Positions 21,146 through 31,845 of a stretch of DNA of 64,000 nucleotides are shown here, piece after piece. Source of the DNA: Tetracentron sinense (Eukaryota; Streptophyta; Magnoliopsida; Trochodendrales; Trochodendraceae); assembly GCA_015143295.1 (NCBI GenBank), contig CM026562.1, forward strand, positions 16,520,041 to 16,584,040, read 5' to 3'. How positions within the stretch are numbered: the stretch's first letter is position 1; each line of letters begins with the position of its first letter. The notes below the pieces were generated by a model, which worked only from the letters and a program-made list of their open reading frames with translations, searched no databases and was not told the DNA's origin. The translations under genes and the position numbers were made by a program.

Positions 21146-24100
21146 AAGATTACCATGTTTCTATCCTTCTAGAGACGGGAAGTTTTAGGGGGGGTCCTAG
21201 CCCGTTTCGATTTGAGAATATGTGGATAGAGGACGAGCGGTTTCGGGTCTTAGTAGCGGAGGTGTGGAGTCAAAACCAGCGGGTGGTGTTCGGCTAGCAC
21301 TAGGTTTGGGATAAAACTTAAAACCCTGAAAGCTCGGTTGAAAGTTTGGAATAAGGAGGTTTTCGGCAATGTCCAAGTTCGTCTTGCCGGTTTACTAAGG
21401 GAGATAGAGATTTTGGACGGATGGGCGGAAGTGAGGGATCTTACACCTTCGGAGTCTAGGGAGAGAGAAGAAAAGAAGATAGATTATATATCGACGTTAA
21501 AGCTTGAAGAAATCAATTGGAAGCAGAAGGATAGGTCTCGGTGGCTAAAGGAATGAGATGGAAACACCAAATTCTTTCATAGAACGGCTAATTTCAATCG
21601 CAAAAAGAACTTTATCTCCAAGTTGAGGGTGAATGAGAGGTGGGTGGAGGTAAAGGGAGAGATAGAAGACTGTATCATTTCTTATTACAAAGAAATGTAT
21701 AGAGAGAGGGAGAGGTGGCGGCCTCAGCTCGATGGTCTCGACTTTGATGGTATTACCTACAATCAGAGGGAGGTTCTTGAGAGCCCATTCGAGGAGGAGG
21801 TGGTGCTTGAGGCGATCCGAAGCTTAGAGAGTGATAAAGCTCCTGGGCCAGACAGGTTTTCCATTGAGTTCTTCCGGGGATGTTGGGAGATAGTGGGAAG
21901 TGACTTCATGGAAGTGATGTCGGAGCTTTTCAATATAGGGTGCTTTGATAGAATTATGAATAGCACGTTCATTGCTTTACTTCCCAAGATAGAGGGGGCG
22001 GTGGAGCTCAAAGACTTTAGGCCTATTAGTCTTGTGGGTAGTTCATATAAAATCCTCTCTAAAGTGTTGTTAGCTCGTCTTAAGAAGATTATGATATCTC
22101 TCATCTCTCCTCACCAAAGCGCGTTTGTTGGAGGGCGCCAAATTTTAGACGGAATCCTCATTGCGAATGAGTGCCTTGATTTCAGGGTGAGGGCTAGAGA
22201 GCCGAGGATTCTGTGCAAGGTTGATTTGGAGAAGGCCTATGACCACGTGAACTGGGTTTTTCTGGATTACTTTATACGGAGAATCGGTTTCGGGGGGAAA
22301 TGGAGGCAATGGATGGGATCTTGTGTATCGACTGTTTCCTTCTCAGTCCTGATTAATGGTAGCTCAGCAGGGTATTTCCCTAGTTTTCGGGGGTTGAGGC
22401 AAGGGGATCCTCTCTCTCCTTTCCTTTTTGTGATCGTCTCTGAAGCGTTGAGTAGATTGTTGTCAAAAGTTGAAGGGACATATTATGAAGGTTTCAAGAT
22501 TGGTCAGAATGGGTTGAGGATATCTCATCTCCAATTTGTGGATGATACCCTCATCTTTTGTAGGGCTTTAAGAAGGGACCTCCTTAATATCAAATGTCTT
22601 CTCAGGTGTTTTGAAGCGGTGTTAGGATTGTGGGTTAATCTAGCAAAATCAGAGATTCTGAGGGTGGGGGAGGTTTCCATAATGGATCACCTTGCGATAT
22701 GCCTTGGTTGTGGAGTGAGTACCCTCCCTTCGGTGTATCTTGGCTTTCCTCTAGGAGCAAAATTTAAGGCAAGATCAGTTTGGAATCCTGTCTTAGACCG
22801 TATTGCTCGTCGTTTGACCGGGTGGAGATCGTCCTACTTATTGAAATGAGGGAAATTGACTCTGATCAGAAGCACGATGCAAAGCTTTCCAACTTACCTT
22901 ATGTCGTTTCTTACTATCCCTCGATCGGTGGCCCTTATCATTGAAAAGATGCAGATGGATTTCTTATGGAATGATAGGGAGGATCAGGCTAATTATCATT
23001 TAGTGGAGTGGTCCTAGTTGTGCCGGCCAAAGGAGTATGGTGGGTTGAATATCAAACCAATCATCTAGATGAACAAAGCGCTGCTTGGTAAATGGGTGTG
23101 GCCCGTTTAGAGATGATAGAGACAGTTGGTGGAGGAACGTGATTTTTGCCAAGTATGGGGAGTCCTCTAGATGGATTCCTAAGGCGGTTAGGGGATCCCA
23201 TGGGCTTGGTCTTTGGAAGGGCATTATGGAGAATACGGAGCTAGTGACGCCTTTTTTTAGGTTCAGGGCTGGGAGAGGATCGGATATTAGGTTTTGGAGG
23301 GATATTTAGTCAGGATCTTCTCTTCTAATGGATGACTTTGGTAATCTTTTTGCTCTTTCTATTGAGAGGGATGCTCTAGTGGAGTCCTATTATGAGAGAG
23401 GGCCCAATGGCGTGGTATGGTGTCCAAGGATGCGGAGGGACCTCAATGACTGGGAAATCGACTCTTGGAGCGTCTGTCTTCTTCTCCGTTGTGCCCTGAA
23501 GTGCGGGATAGGAGGTCGTGGTCTAGGAGTAGCAATGGTCGGTTCTCGGTTAGGTTGTTGTTCCAGTTTATGAGTTCTATCCCGGTGGGGTCTTATCCTT
23601 GTAGAGTGGTGTGGAACCCTGGTATCCCATCCAAAGTGTCTTTTTTCCTTTGGACAACATCGTTCGACAAAATCCTAACAGGGGAACATCTGAAGCATAG
23701 AAGTTGGAGTTTGGCGAATAGATGTTATATGTGTCACCAAGAGGAAGAAATGTCGGCCCATCTTCTTTTGCACTGTACAATCACGTCAGAAGTGTGGAGT
23801 TTCTTTCTCTCTTGCATGGGAGTAGCGTGGGTTGTTCCCTTCTCTCTTCGTGATCTCCTCGAGAGTTGGCTGCGGGATAGAGGGGTGGGGGTTTGGAAGG
23901 CGATTTGGGGAACTCTTCCTGGGGCCATTACTTGGGAACTCTGGAAAGAGAGAAACTGCAAAGTCTTCGATGACATCTCATCCTCAGTGCCCAGTTTGTG
24001 TGCTCGAATCAGGTTGTTCGTTTTGGAGTAGGTTGGGTTATATAGGTTGAGGGAGGAAATCCAAGAGATATTGTATTAGTCATTGTAGCTGGGGGGAGGG

Positions 24101-24225
24101 GGGAGGGTTAAGGTATTGTAGTAACCCAGGGTTGGTTTACTAGCTTGTAAACTTGATCCTGTTTCTTTCTTTGTTTTCTTCTTTTGTTTAATAAATTGAG
24201 GTATTGATTAAAAAAAGATTACCAT
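21146..24225 (+). mobile_element. 5'-truncated L1-type LINE with 11-bp TSD
   Basis: The flanking direct repeats AAGATTACCAT (21146-21156 and 24215-24225) bracket a LINE body of ~3.06 kb ending in an A-rich tail (ATTAAAAAAA). The 5' end is truncated inside the endonuclease-to-RT linker (compare the longer copy at 31846-34225, which shares CTAGAGACG at this point). Target-primed integration with 5' truncation explains the structure. Confidence 0.88.
21338..24031 (+). pseudogene. LINE ORF2 remnant: reverse transcriptase and zf-RVT
   Basis: This is ORF2 of a plant L1-type element in several pieces. The linker (KVWNKEVFGNV...RWLKE) is stopped by TGA at about 21554, then the longest open part runs 21623-22849. 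It shows the LINE RT blocks DKAPGPDRFSIEFF, FRPISLV, HQSAFVGGRQILDG, LRQGDPLSPFLF and the catalytic FVDDTLIF (Ala of the usual block replaced by Val). After a stop at 22847 the reading continues in shifted frames through GKLTLIRSTMQ-like sequence to the zinc-binding reverse-transcriptase C-terminus (CYMCHQEEEMSAHLLLHC, about 23728-23781), ending near 24031. At least four stops or frameshifts rule out activity. Confidence 0.88.
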
Positions 24226-26860
24226 CCTATGACACGTCAGCCAGAAAATCCTGATTTTTCAAAAGGGGCTGTAGAGGGGTTAAGTGGGTTCCTTTTTAGA
24301 TTTTTAAAGCGTTACCAAACTCTTAAACGTGGCTCTTAGAAGTAGAGCTTTTGGTGGAGATGCAACCTCTCCTATATCATCCCTTTTATTTCTTCCTTTA
24401 GAGTAGAGAGACGCAACTTTCACACAGAGATACGTTTTTTCCCCCACCTGTTACATCTCCTAACATGAAACTTCCAAACTAGGAACCCTTTCCATTCTTC
24501 ATCGCCACCCGAACATCGTGGTTGGCTGAAACGATCCTACCCAACCGACACAACCCAAACCCTCCTCTCTATATAGATATCCTTTAACTGCAAGATTTGT
24601 GAAAACTCTATCGGCCAATCCAAACCCACACCTCTCTCTCAATTATGTGCCCACCCGAGAATCGTTGTTGCTGGGAGAAGATAATCGACAGTGGTTTCCG
24701 GTTTATTTGAAGTAAATGTCGGGAGGCCATTAATATCTCTGAAGTCGTAAAAACTTCAGTCCAACTGAATTTTGTTTCCCAATGGCATGTGCATCTGAAG
24801 ATATGATTTTCTTCAAATACCTGTACATTCCCTTCTCCCATATTACTCGAAAACTTACAGAAGGTGATGGGAAGTGGTAACCTCTTCAGAATCCGAGCTT
24901 TTTCTCTTCTAGCATGGAAGACTCTGACTGCAATGTAGAAGAATGTGCTCCTGATAAGGAGGTGAAGTGGGCTTTCCTCTTTCCTTTTAATTCTTCCTAT
25001 TAGATTTTTCTTTTCTTTTTTTAATTTTTAAAATTTGTTGGTGTTTGCTTTTTATATTTGATCAGTTATTTAGTTTCTGATTTCTGAAAATTCACACTGT
25101 CTTTCTTTCCTCGTGTTTATGTGTGAATTGGATTATGCTTGCATGATTGAGTACAAAAGGAGAAAACAACTGTAATCGTTTATGGAGTTCTGATCATAGT
25201 TACCAAGTCAGAGTTCTGAAATTATTCGGCTCCGAAACAATTTGGAAGAAAAAAAAAAAACCTTCTACCCTCTCTTTTTTACCCCCAATAGCTACCTTCT
25301 TTTTGGTTAGCGGAGGGACTGGATTTTTAGATGGCAGAGACTTACAACTGTTGATATGTTTTTCTAGTCTTCCAAGTTGATTGATTATACTCAAGGCTCA
25401 ATTAACTCCAGAACCTGAGTCTGTGATTTCTAATCTGAGGAGTTCTTCATAAACAAAAACAACTATAAACAAAACTTCTAAAATATAATTGTAACAATTC
25501 AGCTGCTAAGAAGGTATTTCAATACTTAATATGCTGGGGAATGCCTCATTTTTGCCTGACTTGTAATCAAATTTTTCGTTGGATTGGTAAATTATTATCA
25601 GTTGGGTACCAGGTTTACCCAAAAAGTTTGTGAAATGAATAATTGTAGGCAGTTTACATAAGAAATATCTGATCTGATGAATATTGTGAACACATGTCGA
25701 AAAGGTAAGCGTGGAATGGTTAGCTGGGGAGAAGGCCAGAGTAGTTGGGAGTTGGGACATTCCCTCCTCGCAAAAAGGGCTGGACAGGCTATGTTGAGAA
25801 GGGCACTGCCGGTAAGGCAAACATATATTCAGTTTAGGTCAGTGGTTTTAGAGGCATTTTATTCATTAGAGCTTCGTCTATACTACATTGTTTCCTCCAT
25901 CCCTTAAATCCCTCTTTTACCTCATATATAAGGAAACGATGTTGGATAGATCAGACATTATATATTCAAATAATGTTGAAATGCTCAAATAATGCTAATA
26001 ATTGGTTTTGGTTGAAAGGGTTTGATGTTTTGTTAGTGTGAAAATGGTAAGTTAGCTTAATGTGTTACGGTTATTGTCATCACCATTGGATGTGAGGAAG
26101 CTTGGAGCAACATCTTCTGAATTAGTTTTAAGTACCTCTTCATGAACTACATAATGGTTTGTAGAGATTGCAGGATTTGAGACTTCAAGGAATATCTATG
26201 TGATTGTTGTACTGAATATGGGAGAGTCCTAATTTGGGAATGTCATGGGAAGGTTGTGTAATTTGAGGAGAAGGTGTAGTAGTTTGTCGTGATTGCAGGA
26301 TTTAGGTAAAGACTTTAATGTGATGGATTCACTGTTTATGAGAGAGACCTATTGGAGAATGTCATGGGAAGGTTATTTATAATTTGAGGTAAAGTAGATT
26401 TATGTGGGCATATTATTTGGGGGGTGTCAATATCATTTCATTATTGTTAGTATGTGTCATTGTTACTAGCTCAATTTCTGAACTATATGATTTCAGTTGT
26501 GGTATAGTGGGAAAAGGGTGAGAGATGGGAGATCAGTGAGTGATAAAGATAAAATGAATTGAGAGGGAGTGTCTAGAGTCGGTGTATTTTTCTCTTTCCA
26601 TGCAAGTATCTCATGTTCCCTTGCAAAATACTAGAGTTGTCTGAATAATAATATCCCTTCTTGGGACTGTTTCTCCATAAATTTAGAAGATTTCTGTTGT
26701 AGTTTTTTTACATTTGCTCCCTTCATTTTTTTTTTTTTGTTGTGATCACATTTTTACACTTTTACATTAAGTATATATCATGTTTTCTCAAGTTAATTCA
26801 TGCATTTTTTTTTTATCATCTTTTCTTACTGCAGTTCATTCATGCATATTTTTTTTTTGT
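24226..26860. other. Long stretch without recognised gene
   Basis: It contains pyrimidine-rich leader-like DNA around 24400-24650, a TATATAGATA box-like string at about 24573, and a short open stretch from 24914 (MEDSDCNVEECAPDKE) followed by a GT donor-like site. I do not recognise a product. It could be decayed upstream sequence of the MED15-like fragment, but nothing here matches a MED15 N-terminus. Confidence 0.4.
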
Positions 26861-26865
26861 CATTA

Positions 26866-26894
26866 CCCGTGCATCGCACGGGCTACTTACTAGT
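26866..26894 (+). mobile_element. Probable Helitron 3' terminus
   Basis: A 7-bp GC-rich stem CCCGTGC, loop ATC, stem GCACGGG (26866-26882), followed seven bases later by CTAG and a T (26890-26894). Hairpin plus CTRR plus host T is the canonical Helitron 3' end. The 5' TC end was not found, so the element's extent is unknown. Confidence 0.5.
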
Positions 26895-26997
26895 TGTGAA
26901 CTGTTACTAGCATCATCCATGAGTTTTCTTTTCTTGGTTTATTTATTAAGAGCTTCTGTTTGTCATTGTCATTTATTTTTATAACTTGCTGGTTCAC

Positions 26998-28756
26998 ATG
27001 AGTAGGTTAGAGACATTAAAGAGCCCATATCTGGGTGCTAACTTTAAGGATTTACACGGTCTTAAGGAAATTACCGTGACATTTGAGAATATAATTTACA
27101 ATACAGCCACAAGCCAGGTACAAATCTATATAATTATCTATATGTTTTCGTCAACTTGTTCATCCTCTTAAATTCTGAGTGTTTTTAAATTCTGAGTGTT
27201 TGTAATCTGCACTTGACATTCTTGGACACTTCTAAATTTCTGTCATAACTCATAACAAAATAGAAAAAAAGAACTCATAACCACATGGGTTAGGATGTTG
27301 CTCAAGCCATCATCTCTATCTGTGCAAGGAGGGTGATGAAGCTGCTTCTCTAGGTTAGTAATAAAAGTATAAAACTGCTCTCAAGACATGCACTTATGGT
27401 ATTAGTTAGTATATTTCCTGATATTATTTTTGGGCATCAATATCCATTAGCACCCCAACCGTATGTAGATGGGTGCTGAGCAATATGGTGATCACATAAG
27501 ATCCTTGTCCATAACTATAGTTATCCTAGTGCCATAGCCATAAACATAGTGATAGGGTTGAACTTGGAAGGTCTTGATGCATCCCGAGCTAGTTGTTCTT
27601 TCTCATTTGTCGCATCATGGCTTATCCTTATAACTTGTTAAGGAATTTTTTTTGTAACTTCAATATTCAGAAGAAATTACTATTTACATGATCTACCTTT
27701 CAGAGGGACTATGTGGAGAGAATATCAATGAAGTTGATGAAACTAGAAGAAAAATCTCAGAGTACTGGTGCGACTAATTCTTTGCCATCAAAATCTGCTG
27801 GTAGCAATCAAAATCCCCTGGATCCAGGTAACTATATCAAAGAGTTAAGTGCCATTTACACAATGTAATAAGTGAAAGATTGGATAATATATCAATTGAA
27901 CATGCATGGCAACAAACTCTAGTTTACCTTTATTGCTTGTAGATTGTTGCAACTCTATATCTTTATTTTGTTTCACTTGTCTTAAACTTAAATATATATT
28001 TTTTCTAGACAATGGCTATGATAGGTTGTTTCGTTTAACTCAATATCTGAATAGGTATGTTCGGTTCGTTTTCATTGGATTACGGTGTCTTACACATCTA
28101 CTTGTTTGACATGGAGAGATGGTATGGTTGTCTTTTTCCCGTTAAAGACTGTCTTGTCTTCAATTAAAAAACAAAATGTAAAAATTTAAAATGTAACTAG
28201 TCAATGATTTGACATTGTTCTTAGTTTCGTTGTTTGATTTACAGATTATATGCTTTTTTTTCTTGATGTTTCTGAATGTTAATTCATTTGACTTGTCTAT
28301 TTTGGCTCTTAATATAATAGCATTGAACAGTATGCAGTCCCAAGTGCGAAACCAAGGGAAGTTACTATCTATCTCCTTGGCTAAACAGTCTCAAGCACAG
28401 CAGCCGCTGTTATCCCAGAGTGTTCAAAATCCAACTGCATTTGCTGGAGTACAAAATTCTGCCAGTTTGTCGTTTGTACTGCTGCCATCTGTGACTGGTC
28501 TAACTCAGACAAGCATGCCAAATGTTGTTAACCATAGCTCCAATTTGCAACACATGTTCGGATTTTCACAGAACTTGGTAGTTAATTCAGTAGAACAAGG
28601 CACACTGTCACATATATTTTCCAATTCACAGAGGCAGATGTAAGGAAAGCAACATCCACAGCATGTTGTACCCCAACAACAGTCTCAGAGTCAACAGCAG
28701 TACATGTACCAGCAGCGGCAGTCGCAACATCAGATTTTGAAGAATAAGCGGCATTA
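26998..28756 (+). pseudogene. MED15: MED15-like (Mediator tail subunit) fragment: KIX region and Gln-rich segment
   Basis: Three exon-like blocks keep plant MED15 order. Block 26998-27118 (GANFKDLHGLKEITVTFEN, then YNTATSQ before a GT) is the second half of the KIX domain. Block 27703-27826 (RDYVERISMKLMKLEEKSQS, AGSNQNPLDPG) is its end and following linker. Block 28330-28642 is the Gln/Ser-rich segment (MQSQVRNQGKLLSISLAKQS, SVTGLTQTSMPNVVNHSSN). The KIX domain of this Mediator subunit binds transcriptional activators. The first KIX half and everything upstream are absent. The third block ends in TAA (28641), after which Gln-rich coding-like sequence continues to 28756, so the stop looks acquired. 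Retained introns point to DNA-level duplication, not retroposition. Confidence 0.82.
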
Positions 28757-29210
28757 GAGAAAGACAAAATAACGCCGGGGTATATTCGGGTCCATAGACC
28801 GACTTCTTTACCCTGTTTTTAGTTTTATTCTCTTTTTCTCACTCAACAGTGAGAGTGTTCAAGCTGAAAAAAAGGGAAACAGTGAAATATATTTCTCTCT
28901 ACTCCTCGGGTAGTCATTTTCAAAGGCAATATCAAGGGCAAACCTCGTATCCATTTTCATAATTTTGAATGTAAAAAGCAGTGTTCATAGGCAACGGTTG
29001 GAATATCAAATGTCCGAATAGCGATCACACTGACCTATGTTCATTTAATACAAAACTTGCTGTTTAATTATATGAACTTCTGCTTCCTCTTTCTAGAATT
29101 ATTGGAATACTGGAAAAGAATAGTGATTCGAAAACTGGAAAAGAATAGTGGAAAAGTTCCCAAGGAATCCCCTTTAGAATTTATAACCTACTTTCATACA
29201 TGAATCTGCA

Positions 29211-30769
29211 GAGCTTCTAGGAATAGGTCTGAGTCCAAGGCCAAACACGTTCAGTTATGCTGAGCTGAGAAATGCTACAGAAGACTTCAATCCTGAAAAC
29301 AAGCTAGGAGAGGGGGGATTTGGACCTGTTTACAAGGTTAGTTTCTGCTGTCCAAATTTTTTGATAGAATATTTTGTCGAGATTTTTTACCTTTAGATCT
29401 CCTAAGTGGGACCAATCATCTGCTTGCCAGTAATGCTTGAGGATGGTATGAGTGCATATATATATATGTGCGTGTGTGTGTGCGCGTGTGTGTGTTTTAT
29501 AAATGCAAAGCCTGTCCATTAAATTTTTACTGAAATGTGATTTTCTATAGGGATTACTTCTTGACGGAAGGGTAGTGGCTGTGAAGCAACTCTCAGTAGC
29601 GTCTCAACAGGGAAAGAGACTTTGTAGCAGAAATTGCTACCATATTTGCTGTGCAACATCGCAACCTTGTGAAGTTGTATGGATTCTGCATCGAGGGAGA
29701 CAAGAAACTCCTGGTTTATGAGTATCTTGAAAACGGGAGCCTCGACCAGGCACTCTTTGGTACTAACCTGTAGCAAAACTATATAATTTCACCTCATTGC
29801 AGCTCTATAAACCTTTTGATTTGGATTAAGCAAAATCATGGTGAAATATTATGCTTTTCTTTCGCCACTTTCTTGCAGGGAAAAGTGGTCTGCTTCTTGA
29901 TTGGCCAACCCGCTACAAACCTATAATATATGCTTGGAGACAGCAATAGGTCTAGCTTATCTTCATGAGGAGTCAACGCCCAGAATCGTACACAGAGATG
30001 TCAAGGCTAGCAATATCCTGCTCGATGCTGATCTGAGACCCAAAATATCAGATTTTGGTTTGGCCAAGCTATACGATGACAAAAACACCCATATCAGCAC
30101 CCGAGTTGCAGGGACAATGTAAGGTCCTAGAACAATTTGTTTGCACCATTCTATCCTGCATTTATTTGTCTGTCTATATATGTATACATATAGTAACTGA
30201 ACAATCTTTTTTGATATCTTTGAAGTGGCTATCTCGCACTAGAGTATGCTATGTGCGGGCATCTAACAGAAAAGGCTGATGTGTTTGGATTTGGGGTCGT
30301 TGCTATGGAGATCCTTAGTTGAAGACCGAATTCCGACTCAAGCTTAGATGCAGAGAAGATATATCTTCTTGAATGGGTACGTAAAGTACGATTCAATTAG
30401 GTTGTCGTCTAGATACTATATGTACGCTAAGTACTGATTCTCCGAAAATATTAATATCTTTATAATGTTTTAGGCATGGACTCTACATGAAAATAACCGC
30501 CTTTTGGAGCTAGTAGACCCAACATTAACCATATTTGACAAAAATGAAGTATTAGGGTTATAGGAGTAGCTCTTTTGTGCACTCAGGCATCGCCGTCACT
30601 GCGCCCACCGATGTCACGCGTTGTGGCCATGTTGGCACGAGACATTGAAGTGAGCTCAGTTACAACAAGGCTTGGTCACTTAACGGACTGGCAGTTCAAT
30701 GATATAACTAGCGGCTCTGAGGTTGAAACACCTCGAAACCAATTTCAAGACTTAGGTATATTGGAATAA
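29211..30769 (+). pseudogene. LRR receptor-like kinase (LRR-VIII-2 type) kinase-domain pseudogene
   Basis: Exon-like pieces of a receptor kinase cytoplasmic domain, in order: FSYAELRNATEDFNPENKLG then the Gly loop GEGGFGPVYK (to 29336); VVAVKQLSVASQQGK with the catalytic Lys (29551 on); HRNLVKLYGFCIEGDKKLL after a one-base frameshift; [14 protein letters not shown] and [16 protein letters not shown] (29930-30118); [19 protein letters not shown] with APE changed to ALE; and SLRPPMSRVVAMLARDIE to the stop at 30767. Damage: a frameshift near 29620, an extra seven bases near 29917, TGA at 30320 and a one-base loss near 30553. The extracellular LRR/malectin part and transmembrane helix are missing. 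The intron positions are those of the At1g56130-like kinase genes. Confidence 0.88.
29455..29497 (+). repeat. (TA)n/(GT)n microsatellite
   Basis: ATATATAT followed by alternating GTGTGT and GCGC in an intron of the kinase pseudogene. Confidence 0.9.
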
Positions 30770-30774
30770 AAGTG

Positions 30775-31250
30775 TCATACATAAAAAATTGAGTCTAGGT
30801 TAGTAAATAACGCAAAATTTTTGACTTAAGCTTTACGGTTTTTTATTAGAGACAATTGGGAAATCTCGGTGACCAAATTAAGAATTTCTTAAGAGATCTA
30901 AACACCTTGAAATCAATTTAGCATTTATGATATATTAAAATAAAGATGTCGTAAGAGACCACATCAAAAGCCGAGTCAATGTTAGGATTGACGCACAATT
31001 ATATGTTTAGGATTTACTCTATAAACAATAGCGACATTTAAGGAACCTAAGTGCCCAAATCGGGCATACCTGTTCTAAATATCTCGGAAATAATTTCAAT
31101 AGTTACGTAATATTAAAATAATGGTGTTAGACGAGACGACATCAAAAATCGAGTCTCGATTAAGATTTGTCGCAAAATTTCAGGTTTAGACTTTACGAGT
31201 TTTCAAACCAGAAAACTAAACCTCGGTGCCCAAATCAGGCATATAAGGTC
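30775..31250 (+). repeat. Diverged tandem repeat, ~180-bp period, about 2.5-3 copies
   Basis: Each unit carries a GAGTC-AGGTTAG/GATTAAG phrase, a CGCAAAATTT or CGCACAATTA phrase, TTTA-GACTTTACG, GTGCCCAAATC-GGCATA and ATATTAAAATAA-G-TGT. No coding content. Confidence 0.7.
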
Positions 31251-31254
31251 CAAA

Positions 31255-31845
31255 CCAGTGTTTTAAAAAGCGTATGAGGCTTACGCCTTAAGGCTCGCCT
31301 CAGGACGAGGCTTAAGGAAAATGCCTCGAGGCTCAATCATGAGGCTTAAACCCATGAGGCTCACATGAGGCATACGCCTCACGCCCTGAAGCTCACTTTA
31401 TGCCTATGGTATACATCTCATACATTAACTAAAATTAAGTTTCTAACCACAACTAAGACTTAAATGCCATTTTTAAAAAAAATAGTTCTTCGTTTCTACT
31501 AATAACACAATTTATTTTAGATAAGGCATTGAAAATGAAGATGGTTATATTGGTTATAATTAACACTTGATTTATTATATTTAACGTATCTAGGATTTTA
31601 AAACCATTTGAGTTTAATTCATACTATTTATCTAGTAGATATTGCAAAAAATTGGAGTTAGTACTTGCTCACAATGCCATTAACTTTTTAAATCATTGTA
31701 TAATTTTTCTTCTAAATATTATTTGTTAAAATGATAGAGCGTGAAGCTTTTTTGTGAGGCTTAAGCCTCATGCCTCGGGGCTTACGCCTCACGCATCTTG
31801 AGGTCCTAACGCCTCGCCTCATGCCTTCATGTTTTAAAACATTGG
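31255..31845. mobile_element. Fold-back/MITE-like element rich in GAGGC/GCCTC
   Basis: The ends are CCAGTGTTTTAAAA and, inverted, CCAATGTTTTAAAAC. Both arms consist of reiterated TGAGGC/GCCTCA and CTTACGCCT words arranged as a long imperfect palindrome, with an AT-rich centre. I could not establish an exact TSD. Confidence 0.7.

Noticed and set aside
23465-24050. Separate genes in three frames near the LINE 3' end
   Set aside because: The 188-codon frame is the zf-RVT end of LINE ORF2; the others are shadows or frameshifted pieces of it.
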